Assembly: GCA_021811865.1 (NCBI GenBank)
Contig: JAKAQB010000002.1
Coordinates: forward strand, 69,974 to 133,973
Source: Actinomycetes bacterium
Lineage (GTDB): Bacteria; Actinomycetota; Acidimicrobiia; Acidimicrobiales; Palsa-688
Length of the DNA stretch: 64,000 bases
Reading direction: 5' to 3'
How positions within the stretch are numbered: the stretch's first letter is position 1; each line of letters starts with the position of its first letter. The translations under genes and the position numbers were made by a program. Of the stretch, positions 16,606 through 26,468 are shown piece after piece. The notes beneath the pieces were generated by a model. That model was given only the letters and a program-made list of their open reading frames with translations, did not search any database and was not told where the DNA came from.

Positions 16606-17937
16606 GTGCTGATGATCTTCGTCACGATGCTGTTGCTGGTCGGCGCAGCGGTGCTCTTGGCGTTCGGCCTGATCAACGACAACCGGGCCTACGTCTACGG
16701 CTCCATCGGTTGTGCCGCGCTGGCGGCCGTCGCCCTTGTCCTCTCCAGCCGGCTGCTCCGCCGCCGCTACGAGCGCGCCGTGGCGGCCACGGTCGCGCTC
16801 GGCGGTCCCAGCAGGGCGAGCGGTACGCCGGCGGGGAGCTCGCCGGCGGCGCGCTTGCCGGCGCCGTCGGGGGTCATGGACGTGGCACCCGACCCCGTCG
16901 CGCCGCAAGCGCAGGGCGAGCCGGCGACGAACGGCGAAGCCGACTACGGGAGCTCGCCGGCCGATTCCCTCCCGGACAGCCCAGCGGTGGCCGGCCCGGA
17001 TGATCCCCGCGTCGAGCAAGCGATGGCAGGCAGGACCGAAGATCGGCCGGCGCCACTGGCGGTCCCACCCCCATCGCCGGACACAAGCGAGCCCGCCCGA
17101 TCCTCGCCCACGTCGAGCCACCCGGGCGGCGACGCCGCTGAGGCGGCCTCGACGTGGGTGGACGAGCCCGCCGGTCAGCCGGCGGAGGTGGGGATCGAAG
17201 GGGCGGAGAAGGCCGAGGTCGACGTCGAGATCGACGATGTCGAGCTCGGGGAGGACCAGGCGGAGCTCGTCGACGATTGGGAGGAGACTCCCGTCTTCCC
17301 CATCGCCGCCTACGACGAGTTGCGGGTCCTCGAGATCGTCCCGCTCCTCGACGAGCTCGACCCCGACGAGCTCGCGGAGGTGCGCGACCACGAGGCGGTC
17401 CACCAAGCCCGCGGCATGATCCTCCGTCGATGCGCCGCCCTGCTCGGCGAGCCGGCGTCACCGATGGCGAGGAGGCCCGATCCCCCTGGGCCGCCGGTGA
17501 CGCCGCCGGTGACGCCGCCTGCTGCCCGGCCGGTTCCGGCCCCGCCCAAGGCGGCGGCGAAGGCGCAGGCCCCCGCCCGGAAAGCGGCGGCAACACCAGC
17601 GGGCGGAGCCAACGGCCCGACCAAGCGTGCGCCCAAGGAGGCGGGGCCGGCTGGCAAGGTCGCCAAACCCGCCGGCGAGGCAGTCCGCCCGGCACCGGCA
17701 CAGGAGCCGGCGGTGGTGAAGCGGCCCGGCGTCAGGCGTGCGGTGGCAGGCGGCAAGGTCACCGACGTGCCGGGTGGCAGCGCGGCGGCCACGACGACGA
17801 CCAAGGCGCCCGCCACGAAGGCGCCCGCCACGAAGGCGCCCACGACGACCAAGGCGCCCGCCACCAAGCAGACGGCGAAGAAGTCGACCACCAGGAAGCC
17901 GACAACAGCGGCCAAGAAGGCTCCGCCGGTCGGGTGA
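16606..17937 (+). CDS. Membrane-anchored protein with acidic middle and H1-like tail
   Basis: 443 residues, GTG start. Two membrane helices open the protein (FVTMLLLVGAAVLLAFGLI and VYGSIGCAALAAVALVLSS). A disordered acidic stretch follows (about 95-225, with runs such as VDVEIDDVELGEDQAELVDD). Next is a short helical module (YDELRVLEIVPLLDELDPDELAEV and HEAVHQARGMILRRC), similar in wording to a helix pair I have seen in actinobacterial membrane proteins. The last 150 residues are Lys/Ala/Pro/Thr repeats (KAPATKAPATK, KKSTTRKPTT) like histone H1 tails, predicted to bind DNA or RNA. It directly follows divIVA, a position held by a small membrane protein in mycobacteria. Function unknown. Confidence 0.8.
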   Translation: MLMIFVTMLLLVGAAVLLAFGLINDNRAYVYGSIGCAALAAVALVLSSRLLRRRYERAVAATVALGGPSRASGTPAGSSPAARLPAPSGVMDVAPDPVAPQAQGEPATNGEADYGSSPADSLPDSPAVAGPDDPRVEQAMAGRTEDRPAPLAVPPPSPDTSEPARSSPTSSHPGGDAAEAASTWVDEPAGQPAEVGIEGAEKAEVDVEIDDVELGEDQAELVDDWEETPVFPIAAYDELRVLEIVPLLDELDPDELAEVRDHEAVHQARGMILRRCAALLGEPASPMARRPDPPGPPVTPPVTPPAARPVPAPPKAAAKAQAPARKAAATPAGGANGPTKRAPKEAGPAGKVAKPAGEAVRPAPAQEPAVVKRPGVRRAVAGGKVTDVPGGSAAATTTTKAPATKAPATKAPTTTKAPATKQTAKKSTTRKPTTAAKKAPPVG

Positions 17938-17944
17938 CCGACCC

Positions 17945-17962
17945 GCCCGGGCGCGACCGGGC
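17945..17962. terminator. Weak hairpin between convergent genes
   Basis: gcccgg and ccgggc (6 bp, 6-nt loop) lie between the stops of the H1-tailed gene and ileS. There is no T tract, so this is only a possible shared terminator. Confidence 0.25.
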
Positions 17963-17963
17963 C

Positions 17964-20900
17964 TCAGCCGGCCGGGACCCCCCTGAGGTGTATCCACACG
18001 ACGGCGCCGTCGGGCAACTCGGCCCGGTCGAAGCGGTCGTCGGCGGGGGCGTCACCACCCTCGGCCGCTTCTCCCGACGACACCTCCAGGGTGACGTCGA
18101 CCGCGAGGGTCTGCTCGGCGATCCAGGGCTTCCAGGAGCGGAGGGCGGAGACGACGGCTTCGGGGCCGCGCACGGCGAGGAGGATCCGGTCGGTGACCGC
18201 CAGGCCGACATCCCGGCGCCTCTCCTGCACCCGCCTGACCACGTCGCGCGCCATGCCCTCCGCCTCGAGGGCGGCGTCGGTGTCGGTGTCGAGGACGATC
18301 AGGCCGCCGAGCCCCGGCAGGGCCCGGGTCGTCGCCTCCGAGGCGGGCACGAGGCGCAGGTCGAACTCGCCGGCCTCCAACGCGATCCCGCCGACCAGCG
18401 CCCGGCGGCCACCGTCGACGAGCTCCCAGTCGCCGGCCCGTGCCGCGGCGGCGACGGTCTGGGTGGCAGGGCCGAGCCGTGGGGCGGCCACCTTGAACAC
18501 GACCGTCAGCGACCTCGACGCGTACGCGTCGACATCGTCGGTGAGCGCGACCTCCTTGACGTTGACCTCGTCCTTGATCAGGTCGACGAACGGCGCCAGG
18601 CGGGCGGCGTCAGGGGCGGCGACCACCAACCTGCGGAGGGGCAGGCGCGCCCGCCGGCCGGCCGCCTTGCGGACCGAGTGGGAGGCGGAGCAGACGTCGC
18701 GCACCTGGTCCATGTCGGCGACAAGCGCGGCGTCGGCGGGAAGCTCGGCCAGCGCCGGCCAGTCGGTGAGGTGCACCGAACGGCGGCCGGTGAGGCCCCG
18801 CCAGATTGACTCCGTCAACATCGGGAGGAGAGGGGCGGCCACCCGGCACAGGACTTCCAGCACAGTCCCGAGCGTGTCGAAGGCGGCGGCGGTGTCCTCG
18901 GCTGCTCCTGCCGCTCCCGAGGTGCCCCAGAAGCGGTCCCGGCTACGGCGGATGTACCAGTTGGTGAGCGCGTCGAGGAACGACTCGACCTGGGCGCACG
19001 CGCCGGACAGGTCATAGGCGTCGAGCGCCGATGTGACGCCCTCGACGAGGGCCGCCGACTTGGCGAGCACGTAGCGGTCGAGAACCGCCGGGCTGTCCGT
19101 GCGGCCGAGGTTGGCCCGCCGGTCGTCGGCGTTGGCGTAGAGGCTGAAGAAGTACCAGGTGCTCCACAGCGGCAGCAGCGCGGCGCGGACCGCCTCGGTG
19201 ATGCCGCGCTCGTCGACAGCGGCGTCACCGCCTCGCAGGATCGGTGAAGCCATGAAGTACCAGCGCATCGCGTCGGCCCCGTGCTTGGCGAACATCACAT
19301 CGGGGTCCGGGTAGTTGCGGAACCGCTTGGACAGCTTCGTGCCGTCGTCGCCGAGCAGGATGCCGTGGGCGAGGCACGTGCTGAATGCGGGACGGTCGAA
19401 AAGGGCGGTGGCAAGCACGTGCAGGGTGTAGAACCAGCCACGCGTCTGGCCGATGTACTCGACGATGAAATCGCCGGGGAAGTGGGTGTCGAACCATTCC
19501 CTGTTCTCGAAGGGGTAGTGCACCTGGGCGAAGGGCATGGACCCGGATTCGAACCAGCAGTCGAGCACGTCGCTCACACGGCGCATGGTCGATTGGCCCG
19601 TCGGGTCATCGGGGTTGGGTCGCGTCAGTTCGTCGATCGAGGGTCGGTGAAGGTCGGTCGGGCGGACGCCAAAATCGCGCTCGATCTCGTCGAGGCTGCC
19701 GTACACGTCGACGCGCGGGTACTGCGGGTCGTCGCTCTTCCAGACAGGGATGGGCGAGCCCCAGAAGCGGTTGCGGGAGATGGACCAGTCGCGGGCGCCC
19801 GCCAGCCACTTGCCGAACGCTCCGTCCTTCACGTGTGAAGGGACCCACCGGATCTTGTCGTTGTTGGTGAGGAGCCGGTCCCTAATGGCGGTGACGGCCA
19901 CGAACCACGAACTGATGGCGCGGTACACGAGCGGCGTGTCGCTGCGCCAGCAGTGCGGGTAGCTGTGGAGGTAGCTGTCGGAGCGCACCAGGTTTCCTGC
20001 GGCGCGCAGGGCCCGGATGACCGGCTGGTTGGCCTCGAACACCTGCAGGCCGGCGAAATCTGGCACCTCCGCGCTGAAGCGGGTCCGGTCGTCGACGGGG
20101 CAGACGACCGGGATGCCGGCGGCGGCGCAGGCGATCTGATCCTCCTCACCGAAGCCCGGCGCCATCTGCACGATGCCCGTGCCCTCATCGGTGCTGACGT
20201 AATCCCCGCCGAGCACCACGAAGGCGTTGGGGGTGCCGGCGAAGTAGGGAAAGAGCGGGCGGAATCGCCGGCCCACCAAAGCGTTGCCCTTGACCGTCGC
20301 GACGCGCACGGCTCCCTCGAGTTGCGGCTCGTAGGCGTTCAACCGGGCCTCGCCGATCACCACCCGGCGAGCACCGACATCGAGGACGGCGTAGTCGATG
20401 CCGGCGCCGACCGCCAGCGCCAGGTTGGAGGGGAGGGTCCACGGCGTGGTCGTCCACGCCCAGACGTCGAGCTCCCCGCGCAGGGCCACCTCCGGCGCGC
20501 CGGGATCGGGCTCGACGCTGAACGCGACGGTCACCGCCGGGTCCTGCCGGTCCCGGTAGGCGTTGTCCTGGCGGATCTCGAAGTTGGACAGCGGTGTCTC
20601 GCACTCCCAGCAGTAGGGGAGCACCCGGTAGCCCTCGTAGAGCAGGCCCTTGTCGTACAGCTGGCCGAGCGCCCACATGACGCTCTCCATGTAGGAGAGG
20701 TCCATGGTCTTGTAGTCGTCGTCGAAGTCCACCCACCGCGCCTGGCGGGTTACGTACCGTCGCCACTCGTGCGTGTAGCGCAGCACCGACGCCCGGCAGA
20801 AGTCGTTGAACCGTTCGATGCCGAGCTGGGTGATCGGCCCGCGGCCCGACACGCCGAGCTCCTTCTCGGCCTCGGTCTCCGCCGGCAGGCCGTGGCAGTC

Positions 20901-21173
20901 CCAGCCGAAGCGGCGCTCCACCTTCAGGCCGCGCATCGTCCGGTACCGGGGGACCACGTCCTTCACGAACCCCGTCAACAGGTGCCCGTAGTGCGGCAGC
21001 CCGTTGGCGAACGGCGGGCCGTCGTAGAACACGTACTCCTCGGCGCCCTCCCGGGCGGCGACCGACGCCGGGAAGGTGCCGTCGTCTTCCCATGACGCGA
21101 TGATCCGCTCCTCGATCTCGGGGAACCGGGGTGAGGAGACGACGTCGGGGTAGGGAGATCGGCCGTCCGGCAT
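17964..21173 (-). CDS. ileS: Isoleucyl-tRNA synthetase, type 2
   Basis: 1069-residue class I synthetase charging tRNA-Ile. The HIGH motif is HYGH in [19 protein letters not shown] (about residue 55), the KMSKS motif is KLSKR in [15 protein letters not shown], and a CP1 editing domain lies between (with [14 protein letters not shown] and [17 protein letters not shown]). HYGH plus the KxSKR-NYPDP signature mark the eukaryote-like IleS2 clade rather than the E. coli type. The ATG at 21173 fits a TAGGCT -10 seven nt upstream; a GTG two codons earlier is possible. Confidence 0.96.
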   Translation of the reverse strand: MPDGRSPYPDVVSSPRFPEIEERIIASWEDDGTFPASVAAREGAEEYVFYDGPPFANGLPHYGHLLTGFVKDVVPRYRTMRGLKVERRFGWDCHGLPAETEAEKELGVSGRGPITQLGIERFNDFCRASVLRYTHEWRRYVTRQARWVDFDDDYKTMDLSYMESVMWALGQLYDKGLLYEGYRVLPYCWECETPLSNFEIRQDNAYRDRQDPAVTVAFSVEPDPGAPEVALRGELDVWAWTTTPWTLPSNLALAVGAGIDYAVLDVGARRVVIGEARLNAYEPQLEGAVRVATVKGNALVGRRFRPLFPYFAGTPNAFVVLGGDYVSTDEGTGIVQMAPGFGEEDQIACAAAGIPVVCPVDDRTRFSAEVPDFAGLQVFEANQPVIRALRAAGNLVRSDSYLHSYPHCWRSDTPLVYRAISSWFVAVTAIRDRLLTNNDKIRWVPSHVKDGAFGKWLAGARDWSISRNRFWGSPIPVWKSDDPQYPRVDVYGSLDEIERDFGVRPTDLHRPSIDELTRPNPDDPTGQSTMRRVSDVLDCWFESGSMPFAQVHYPFENREWFDTHFPGDFIVEYIGQTRGWFYTLHVLATALFDRPAFSTCLAHGILLGDDGTKLSKRFRNYPDPDVMFAKHGADAMRWYFMASPILRGGDAAVDERGITEAVRAALLPLWSTWYFFSLYANADDRRANLGRTDSPAVLDRYVLAKSAALVEGVTSALDAYDLSGACAQVESFLDALTNWYIRRSRDRFWGTSGAAGAAEDTAAAFDTLGTVLEVLCRVAAPLLPMLTESIWRGLTGRRSVHLTDWPALAELPADAALVADMDQVRDVCSASHSVRKAAGRRARLPLRRLVVAAPDAARLAPFVDLIKDEVNVKEVALTDDVDAYASRSLTVVFKVAAPRLGPATQTVAAAARAGDWELVDGGRRALVGGIALEAGEFDLRLVPASEATTRALPGLGGLIVLDTDTDAALEAEGMARDVVRRVQERRRDVGLAVTDRILLAVRGPEAVVSALRSWKPWIAEQTLAVDVTLEVSSGEAAEGGDAPADDRFDRAELPDGAVVWIHLRGVPAG

Positions 21174-21180
21174 GACCACC

Positions 21181-21186
21181 AGCCTA
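21181..21186 (-). promoter_or_regulatory. -10 hexamer TAGGCT, leaderless ileS start
   Basis: On the minus strand TAGGCT ends 7 nt before the ileS ATG at 21173, with no ribosome site in between. Confidence 0.42.
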
Positions 21187-21318
21187 CGGTCAGGCGCCTA
21201 CCCACCCCGGCGGATTGACGGGAGCACCGGCACGGCCTGCGGTGTTGGCCGGCGCGCGTCGCGGGAACCGGCGTGCTATCTTCCGGCCCCCGCTCCCGTC
21301 AGAGACAGGTCAGCGAAC

Positions 21319-21801
21319 ATGCCCAGAGCCCAGAAAGCAACGACGGCTGCGACCAAGGCCCCGGCGTCGAAGAGCGGCGCCAAGGCCCAGCCCAAGGCGG
21401 CGAGCAAGCGCAGCGGGAGCAAGAACGCCAAGTCGCCGTTCCTGGAAGAGCGGAGCGCCGCTCTCCTGGAGGAGCGCTCCCACTACCTGCGGCAGGCCGA
21501 GGAGCTCAAGGCGGAGGCCGACAGCCTCGCCCTCGAGCACGAGCCCGGCGACGTCCAGTTCGACGAGGAGGGTGGTGAGGGCGGTACCTCCAACGTCGAC
21601 CGGGAGCTCGACCTCGTGCTGTCAGCCCAGGCCCGGGCGGCGATCGAGGAGATCGACCGGGCCCTCGCCAAGATCCAAGCCGGCACCTACGGCATCTGCG
21701 AGCGCTGCGGGCAGCCCATCGCCGAGGCCCGCCTCGAAGCCCTGCCCTACGCCGCGCTGTGCGTGGCGTGCAAGAGCGGCGGGCTCTCCTCCCGTCGCTG
21801 A
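21319..21801 (+). CDS. DksA/TraR-type C4 zinc finger protein
   Basis: 160 residues. An N-terminal Lys/Ala/Pro-rich tail (about 1-40) is followed by a helical region (FLEERSAALLEERSHYLRQAEELKAE) with an acidic turn, and a C4 zinc finger CERCGQPI ... CVACK near the end. The fold matches DksA/TraR proteins, which enter the RNA polymerase secondary channel, but the coiled-coil tip residues are not the E. coli ones, so that role is inferred. In related genomes this gene often precedes lspA and rluD, as here. Confidence 0.85.
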   Translation: MPRAQKATTAATKAPASKSGAKAQPKAASKRSGSKNAKSPFLEERSAALLEERSHYLRQAEELKAEADSLALEHEPGDVQFDEEGGEGGTSNVDRELDLVLSAQARAAIEEIDRALAKIQAGTYGICERCGQPIAEARLEALPYAALCVACKSGGLSSRR

Positions 21802-21837
21802 CGGGCAGCGCGCCCTCCGGACTGGTTGACTGACCCG

Positions 21838-22368
21838 GTGCACACCGAGGTCGGCCGACAGCAGCGCCGCGAGCGGCGGACCGTTTCGGGCGGGGTGGCG
21901 ACCGTTCTCGCCGGAGCATCGGTCATCGTCGTCGATCAGCTGACCAAGAGCTGGGCGTTGCGACACACCGTGGTTCCCCACCACGTCGTGTGGACCCTCT
22001 GGCTCGAGTTGACGTTCAACCCCGGCGCCGCCTTCGGGCTGGGCCGCGGGGCGACCCCGGTCGTCGAATCGGCCGTCGTGGTGCTGATCGCCCTGCTGGT
22101 GCTCGCTGCCCGCCGCAACGCCCGGCGCGGCACGCGCGTCGAGGGTCTCGCCCTCGGCCTGCTCGTCGGGGGGGCCCTGTCCAACCTCGGCGACCGGCTG
22201 TTCCGCCACCTCCCCGGCCACCCCGGGGCGGTCATCGACTGGATCGACGCGGCGCAGGTCGGCCGCCGGGAGTACTGGCCCGTGTTCAACGTCGCCGACG
22301 CCTGCGTCGTGGTCGGGGCCATCCTCCTCGCCTGGCGGCTCTCCAAGCGCGGCCAGCGGCCGGCATGA
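21838..22368 (+). CDS. lspA: Lipoprotein signal peptidase (signal peptidase II)
   Basis: 176-residue aspartic membrane peptidase that removes signal peptides from diacylglyceryl-prolipoproteins. Four membrane segments; motifs VDQLTKSWALR, FNPGAAFGLG, and the catalytic aspartates in LSNLGDRLFRHL and FNVADACVVVGA. The start is uncertain: GTG at 21838 or TTG at 21826, neither with a strong ribosome site. It overlaps rluD by ATGA. A putative substrate in this window is the lipoprotein encoded at 48200-48802. Confidence 0.93.
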   Translation: MHTEVGRQQRRERRTVSGGVATVLAGASVIVVDQLTKSWALRHTVVPHHVVWTLWLELTFNPGAAFGLGRGATPVVESAVVVLIALLVLAARRNARRGTRVEGLALGLLVGGALSNLGDRLFRHLPGHPGAVIDWIDAAQVGRREYWPVFNVADACVVVGAILLAWRLSKRGQRPA

Positions 22369-23303
22369 TCCTGCACGCCCCCGTGGCCGGCACCCTCGAC
22401 GGGGAGCGGGCCGACCGGGCGGTGGCGCTGTTGACGGGGCTCACGAGGGCGGAGGTCGCCGCCCTCGTCGACGCTGGCGGGGTCCGCCTCGACGGGCGGG
22501 TCGTCACGGCCCGCGGCCGCAAGGTGCGGGCCGGGCAGGTCCTCGAGGTCGACAGCCCGGAGCCGGCAAAGGCGGAGGCGCTTGCTGCCGACCCGTCGGT
22601 GCCTCTGATGGTCGTGTACGAGGACGGCGACCTGCTGGTGGTCGACAAGCCCGCCGGCGTGGTCGTGCACCCGGGCGCAGGCAACGCCTCGGGCACCTTG
22701 GTGCACGGGCTGCTGGCCCGCTACCCCGAGCTCGTCGGGCTGGACGGCGACGCCGACCGGCCCGGGATCGTGCACCGCCTCGACAAGGGGACGTCGGGCC
22801 TTCTCGTCGTCGCCCGTACGTCGGAGGCCCGCCGGGCGTTGGTGGCTGCCCTTGCCGGCCACGAGGTCGAGCGCCGCTACGCCGCGCTGGCTGCCGGGGA
22901 GGTGGAGGCGGACGAGGGGATGATCGACGCGGCGGTGGGGCGTTCGGCCCGGGACCCGACGCGCTTCGCTGTGCAGCGCGACGGCCGCCCGGCGCGCACC
23001 CGCTACCGGGTCGAGGGGCGTTACACGTCGCCCGAGGCGGTCACGTTGCTGGAGTGCCGCCTCGAGACCGGTCGCACCCACCAGATCCGGGTCCACCTCG
23101 CTGCCATCGGCCACCCGGTGGTCGGGGACCCCCGTTACGGCGCACGGCGTGTGCCCGCCGTCGCACGGCTGCTCCCACACGACCGACCATGGCTCCACGC
23201 GCGAGGACTTTGCTTCCTCCATCCCCGGACCGGCCAGCGATTGCGATTCGAGTCGCCGCTGCCGGAGGACCTCGCCGGCGTGCTCGCCGCCCTCGGCCAC
23301 TAG
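22365..23303 (+). CDS. rluD: RluA/RluD family 23S rRNA pseudouridine synthase
   Basis: 312 residues: an S4 RNA-binding domain (about 15-60) and an RluA catalytic domain with the active aspartate in GIVHRLDKGTSGLLVVA (about residue 135), then RLETGRTHQIRVHLAAIGHPVVGD. Substrate position (RluD-like versus other) cannot be told from sequence alone. Coupled to lspA by ATGA. Confidence 0.92.
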   Translation: MILHAPVAGTLDGERADRAVALLTGLTRAEVAALVDAGGVRLDGRVVTARGRKVRAGQVLEVDSPEPAKAEALAADPSVPLMVVYEDGDLLVVDKPAGVVVHPGAGNASGTLVHGLLARYPELVGLDGDADRPGIVHRLDKGTSGLLVVARTSEARRALVAALAGHEVERRYAALAAGEVEADEGMIDAAVGRSARDPTRFAVQRDGRPARTRYRVEGRYTSPEAVTLLECRLETGRTHQIRVHLAAIGHPVVGDPRYGARRVPAVARLLPHDRPWLHARGLCFLHPRTGQRLRFESPLPEDLAGVLAALGH

Positions 23304-23306
23304 CCT
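23301..23306 (+). promoter_or_regulatory. -10 hexamer TAGCCT before small membrane gene
   Basis: TAGCCT begins in the rluD stop codon and ends 8 nt before the ATG at 23315, predicting a leaderless transcript for the small membrane protein. Confidence 0.35.
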
Positions 23307-23314
23307 GCGCCCCG

Positions 23315-23557
23315 ATGCCCCTGCTACCTGACGACCGGCCCGGCTTCACCCCGCCGCGGCCGGGGCAGGTGCTGCGCCTGGTGCTGCCGTCGTTCGTCGC
23401 CAGCGGCGCCCTCGCCGTAGCCGGGCTCGTGCTCGCCCTCGCCGGTCACAGGACGGTCGGTCTCGTGCTCGTCGCTGTCGCGGCCGTCGGTGGCCTGGCC
23501 ATGCGCGCCGTGCTCGTCTACCGGGCGCAGCTGCGGAACCGGCCGCCGGACATCTAG
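23315..23557 (+). CDS. Small two-helix membrane protein
   Basis: 80 residues with two hydrophobic helices (LVLPSFVASGALAVAGLVLAL and GLVLVAVAAVGGLAMRAVLVY), an N-terminal polar segment and a short basic C-terminus. No family recognised. It follows rluD by 11 nt. Confidence 0.7.
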   Translation: MPLLPDDRPGFTPPRPGQVLRLVLPSFVASGALAVAGLVLALAGHRTVGLVLVAVAAVGGLAMRAVLVYRAQLRNRPPDI

Positions 23558-23630
23558 CTCCAGCTAGCCAGACCGACGCGCGTTCGCGCCCTTCCTCACT
23601 CAGCGTGCTCGGCGGTCGACCTGCCCGACG

Positions 23631-23679
23631 AAACTTTGGAAGCGCGTTGTCGCTGGGCACCGACAAGCTTCCAAGGTTT
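23631..23679. repeat. Imperfect palindrome, copy A of a dispersed element
   Basis: Hairpin between two convergent genes. Arms TTGGAAGC (23636-23643) with GCTTCCAA (23667-23674) and TTGTCG (23647-23652) with CGACAA (23661-23666), plus AAAC with GTTT outside. A 3-nt bulge and an 8-nt loop interrupt it. It closely matches the palindrome at 43195-43237, including TTTGGAAGC and GTTGTCGCTGG. Confidence 0.75.
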
Positions 23680-23791
23680 GCGGCCGAGGACCGGCGACGA
23701 CCGCTGCGGGTGGTGGTGGCGCCGGGGTGGTGGCGCCTGGGTGGCGGCGCCGGGGTGGTCGGCTCGGCGCCCGGGCCTGGGTGCGGCCTCG

Positions 23792-26467
23792 CTAGCGCAG
23801 GCGGCGCACGGCCAGTTCGGGATGGGGCGTCGGGCGCTGGACGCACAGCCGCATGCCCGCCACCGCCGCGGCGCCGGCGCCCACCACCACCGGCTCGAGG
23901 TCGAGGTGGGTGACCTCCGGGCGGTCCTCGACGAGCCGTCCCACCCGCAGCAGCAGCCCCTCGACGGCGGTGGTCTCGCCCGCCGACCACGGCCGCCCGT
24001 CGGGGCGGTGCAGCCCGAGCACCTCGCTACGCAGCTCGGCGGCATCGATGTCGGTGAGCGGCAGGATGCGGCTCGCCCGGGTCCGCACCGGCTCGCCGAG
24101 GCGCCCGCAGGCGCCGAGGGTCACCAACGGCCCGAGCTCGGGGTCCTGCGCCACCCCGACGGCGATGTCCCAGCCGGGCGGCGCCGACGCCTGGATCAGC
24201 ACGGGACCTCTCGGTGCCAGCTCCGCCCAGGCGAGGCGGACCGCCTGCGCCTCGGGGAGCCACAGGCGGATGGACTGCCGGTCCGGCTTCGTCAGTGCCG
24301 ACCCGGGGTCGACGAGGGCGACGACCGGGTAGCAAAGAGCCTCCGCGGCGCCCACGGCGTCGTCGGCGCCGGTGACCCGGCGGGAGGGGAGCAGCCCGAT
24401 GCCGTACGCCGCCGCCACGGCGGCCACCGCTGGCCTGTCGAGCCACGTGCGGGCGCTGGAGGCGAGGGCCGCCTCGACGACGGCTTGCGCCGCCGCAGCG
24501 TCCACCGTCAGATCGGGGAGGGTGCCGGCCGGCCGGCGGCGCCACAGGGCGTAGTCGGTGACCCGGCCGAGCGCCCGCGCCGCCGACTCGGGGAAGGCGA
24601 ATGACGGCACCCCGCCGGCCAGGCGCCCCCGGCGCCCGAGCAGGCTGCCGACGACCGGTTTGGCCGGCGCCGCCTGCCGGGCCGTGGCGATGGCGCCGGC
24701 GACGTCGCCGATCGGCGCCGCCAGCAGGCTCGTGTACAAGGCGATGCCAGCGTCGACGCCATCGTCGGCGAGGGCGACGGCGAGGGCGCGGCCGAGGGTG
24801 GCGGGGGTGGCGTCGGGCGGGAGGTCCACGGGGTTGGCGACCTGCGACGGGTCGGGGAGCACCGACCGGAGCTGTTGCTGGGTCCTGGCCGACAGCTCCA
24901 CCACCTCCAGGCCGGCGGCGCGGGCCGCGCCGGCGGCGAGGGCACCCGGCCCGCCGCCGCTGCCGATGATGGCCACACGGCGGCCGGCGGGGAGCGGCTG
25001 GCTCGCCAGGACCTGGGCCACGTCGAGCAGCTCCTCGAGCGTCTCGGTCCGGATGACCCCGGTCTGGCGGAACAGGGCGGCCACCGCCCGGTCGTCGCCG
25101 GCGGGCCCCGTGGCCGGCGTCGGGTCGCCGGGTGCCGGCGTCGGGTCGCCGCTCTTCACCGCGACGACGGGCTTGTTGCGTGCGACCCGCCGGGCGATCC
25201 GGGCGAAGGTGCGGGGGTTGCCGAAGGTCTCGATGTACATGCACACGACCGTCGTTCGCCCGTCCCCGTCCCAGTACTGGAGCAGGTCGTTGCCGCTGAT
25301 GTCCGCCTTGTTGCCCGTCGAGACGAACGTCGACACCCCGAGACCCCGGCGGTTGAGCTCGTCGAGCAGCACCACCCCGAGCGCCCCCGACTGGGCGATG
25401 AAGCCGATCCCGCCGGCGGGGGGCATGGCGGCGAAGGTCGCCGCCAGCCGGACACCGGGGTCGGTGTTGAGGACGCCCATGCAGTTGGGCCCGACGAGGC
25501 GCATCCCGTTGCGGCGCGCTTCGGTGACGAGGCGCCGCTCCGCCTCCCGCCCGGCGTCGTCCCGGTCGGCGAAGCCCGAGGAGATCACGACCAGACCCCC
25601 GACGTGCTTGCGGACGCACTGCTCGACCACACCGGGGACGGCGTCGGCGCGGACGGCGACGACGGCCAGCTCGACGGTGTCGGGTATGTCCAGGACGCTC
25701 CGGTACGCCCGCACGCTGCAGACGTGCTCGGCCTCCGGGTTGACGGGGTACACCGGGCCGTCGAACCCGCCGGAGAGGAGGTTGCGCACCAACTGGTGGC
25801 CCAGGGTGCCCTCCCGGCGGCTGGCGCCGATCACGGCGACGCTGCGCGGCGCCAGCAGGCGCCGCACCGAGCGGGCCGTGGCCGCCCGCTCCCGGTCGTG
25901 GGCGAGCGCCAGGGAGGCCTCCGTCGCCACGATGGGGAAGGCCACCCGGATGACGCCGTCGGCGAAGGTCCGCTCGTCGTCGAAGCCTGCCTTGTGGAAC
26001 ACCCGGAGCATGCGGCTGTTGCCGGGGAGGGTGTCGGCCACGAATCGCGAGATGCCTGCCGCCCGGGCGAAGGTGACCAAGTGCTCGAGCAGCACCGTCC
26101 CCAACCCCCGGCCCTGGTGGGCGTCGTCGACGAGGAAGGCGACCTCCGCCTCGCCGCCCTCCCCGGCCCGGGAGGGGAGGTGCTCGTAGCGGCCGACGGC
26201 GATGATGTCGTCGCCGAGCAGCGCAACCAGGGCGAGTCGGTCGACGTAGTCCACGTTCACGAACCGCTCTAGCATCTGAGGCGACAGCGTTGTCACAGGG
26301 CTGAAGAACCGGAAGTAGATCGTCTCCGCCGACAACCGGCCGTGCAGGGCTTCGATCGCCGGGCCGTCGGTCGGCCGGATCGGCCGGACGTGGACGGTAC
26401 CGCCGTCGCGGAGGACGACGTCCCACTCCCAGCGCTCCGGGTAGGCCGGGGCGTCGATGGCGGTCAC
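23792..26467 (-). CDS. GNAT acetyltransferase fused to acyl-CoA synthetase-like domains (Pat type)
   Basis: 891 residues. The N-terminal GNAT domain (about 10-170; VHVRPIRPTDGPAIEALH, then VDDAHQGRGLGTVLLEHL for acetyl-CoA binding) is followed by a CoA-binding Rossmann domain (RSVAVIGASRREGTLGHQL), a succinyl-CoA-synthetase-like domain (GFIAQSGALGVVLLDE) and a C-terminal ATP-grasp-like region. The region expected to carry the HKSD-type motif reads LTKPDRQSIRL, so the ligase half looks degenerate and probably regulatory. This resembles Pat protein lysine acetyltransferases with the GNAT domain first. GTG at 26467 starts 1 nt after the Rrf2 gene stop, so the two form an operon. Confidence 0.85.
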   Translation of the reverse strand: MTAIDAPAYPERWEWDVVLRDGGTVHVRPIRPTDGPAIEALHGRLSAETIYFRFFSPVTTLSPQMLERFVNVDYVDRLALVALLGDDIIAVGRYEHLPSRAGEGGEAEVAFLVDDAHQGRGLGTVLLEHLVTFARAAGISRFVADTLPGNSRMLRVFHKAGFDDERTFADGVIRVAFPIVATEASLALAHDRERAATARSVRRLLAPRSVAVIGASRREGTLGHQLVRNLLSGGFDGPVYPVNPEAEHVCSVRAYRSVLDIPDTVELAVVAVRADAVPGVVEQCVRKHVGGLVVISSGFADRDDAGREAERRLVTEARRNGMRLVGPNCMGVLNTDPGVRLAATFAAMPPAGGIGFIAQSGALGVVLLDELNRRGLGVSTFVSTGNKADISGNDLLQYWDGDGRTTVVCMYIETFGNPRTFARIARRVARNKPVVAVKSGDPTPAPGDPTPATGPAGDDRAVAALFRQTGVIRTETLEELLDVAQVLASQPLPAGRRVAIIGSGGGPGALAAGAARAAGLEVVELSARTQQQLRSVLPDPSQVANPVDLPPDATPATLGRALAVALADDGVDAGIALYTSLLAAPIGDVAGAIATARQAAPAKPVVGSLLGRRGRLAGGVPSFAFPESAARALGRVTDYALWRRRPAGTLPDLTVDAAAAQAVVEAALASSARTWLDRPAVAAVAAAYGIGLLPSRRVTGADDAVGAAEALCYPVVALVDPGSALTKPDRQSIRLWLPEAQAVRLAWAELAPRGPVLIQASAPPGWDIAVGVAQDPELGPLVTLGACGRLGEPVRTRASRILPLTDIDAAELRSEVLGLHRPDGRPWSAGETTAVEGLLLRVGRLVEDRPEVTHLDLEPVVVGAGAAAVAGMRLCVQRPTPHPELAVRRLR

Positions 26468-26468
26468 C

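Noticed and set aside
19540..19552. Reverse-complement T-arm-like sequence in ileS
   Set aside because: It is the codons of the conserved IleRS segment [10 protein letters not shown]; no tRNA structure around it.
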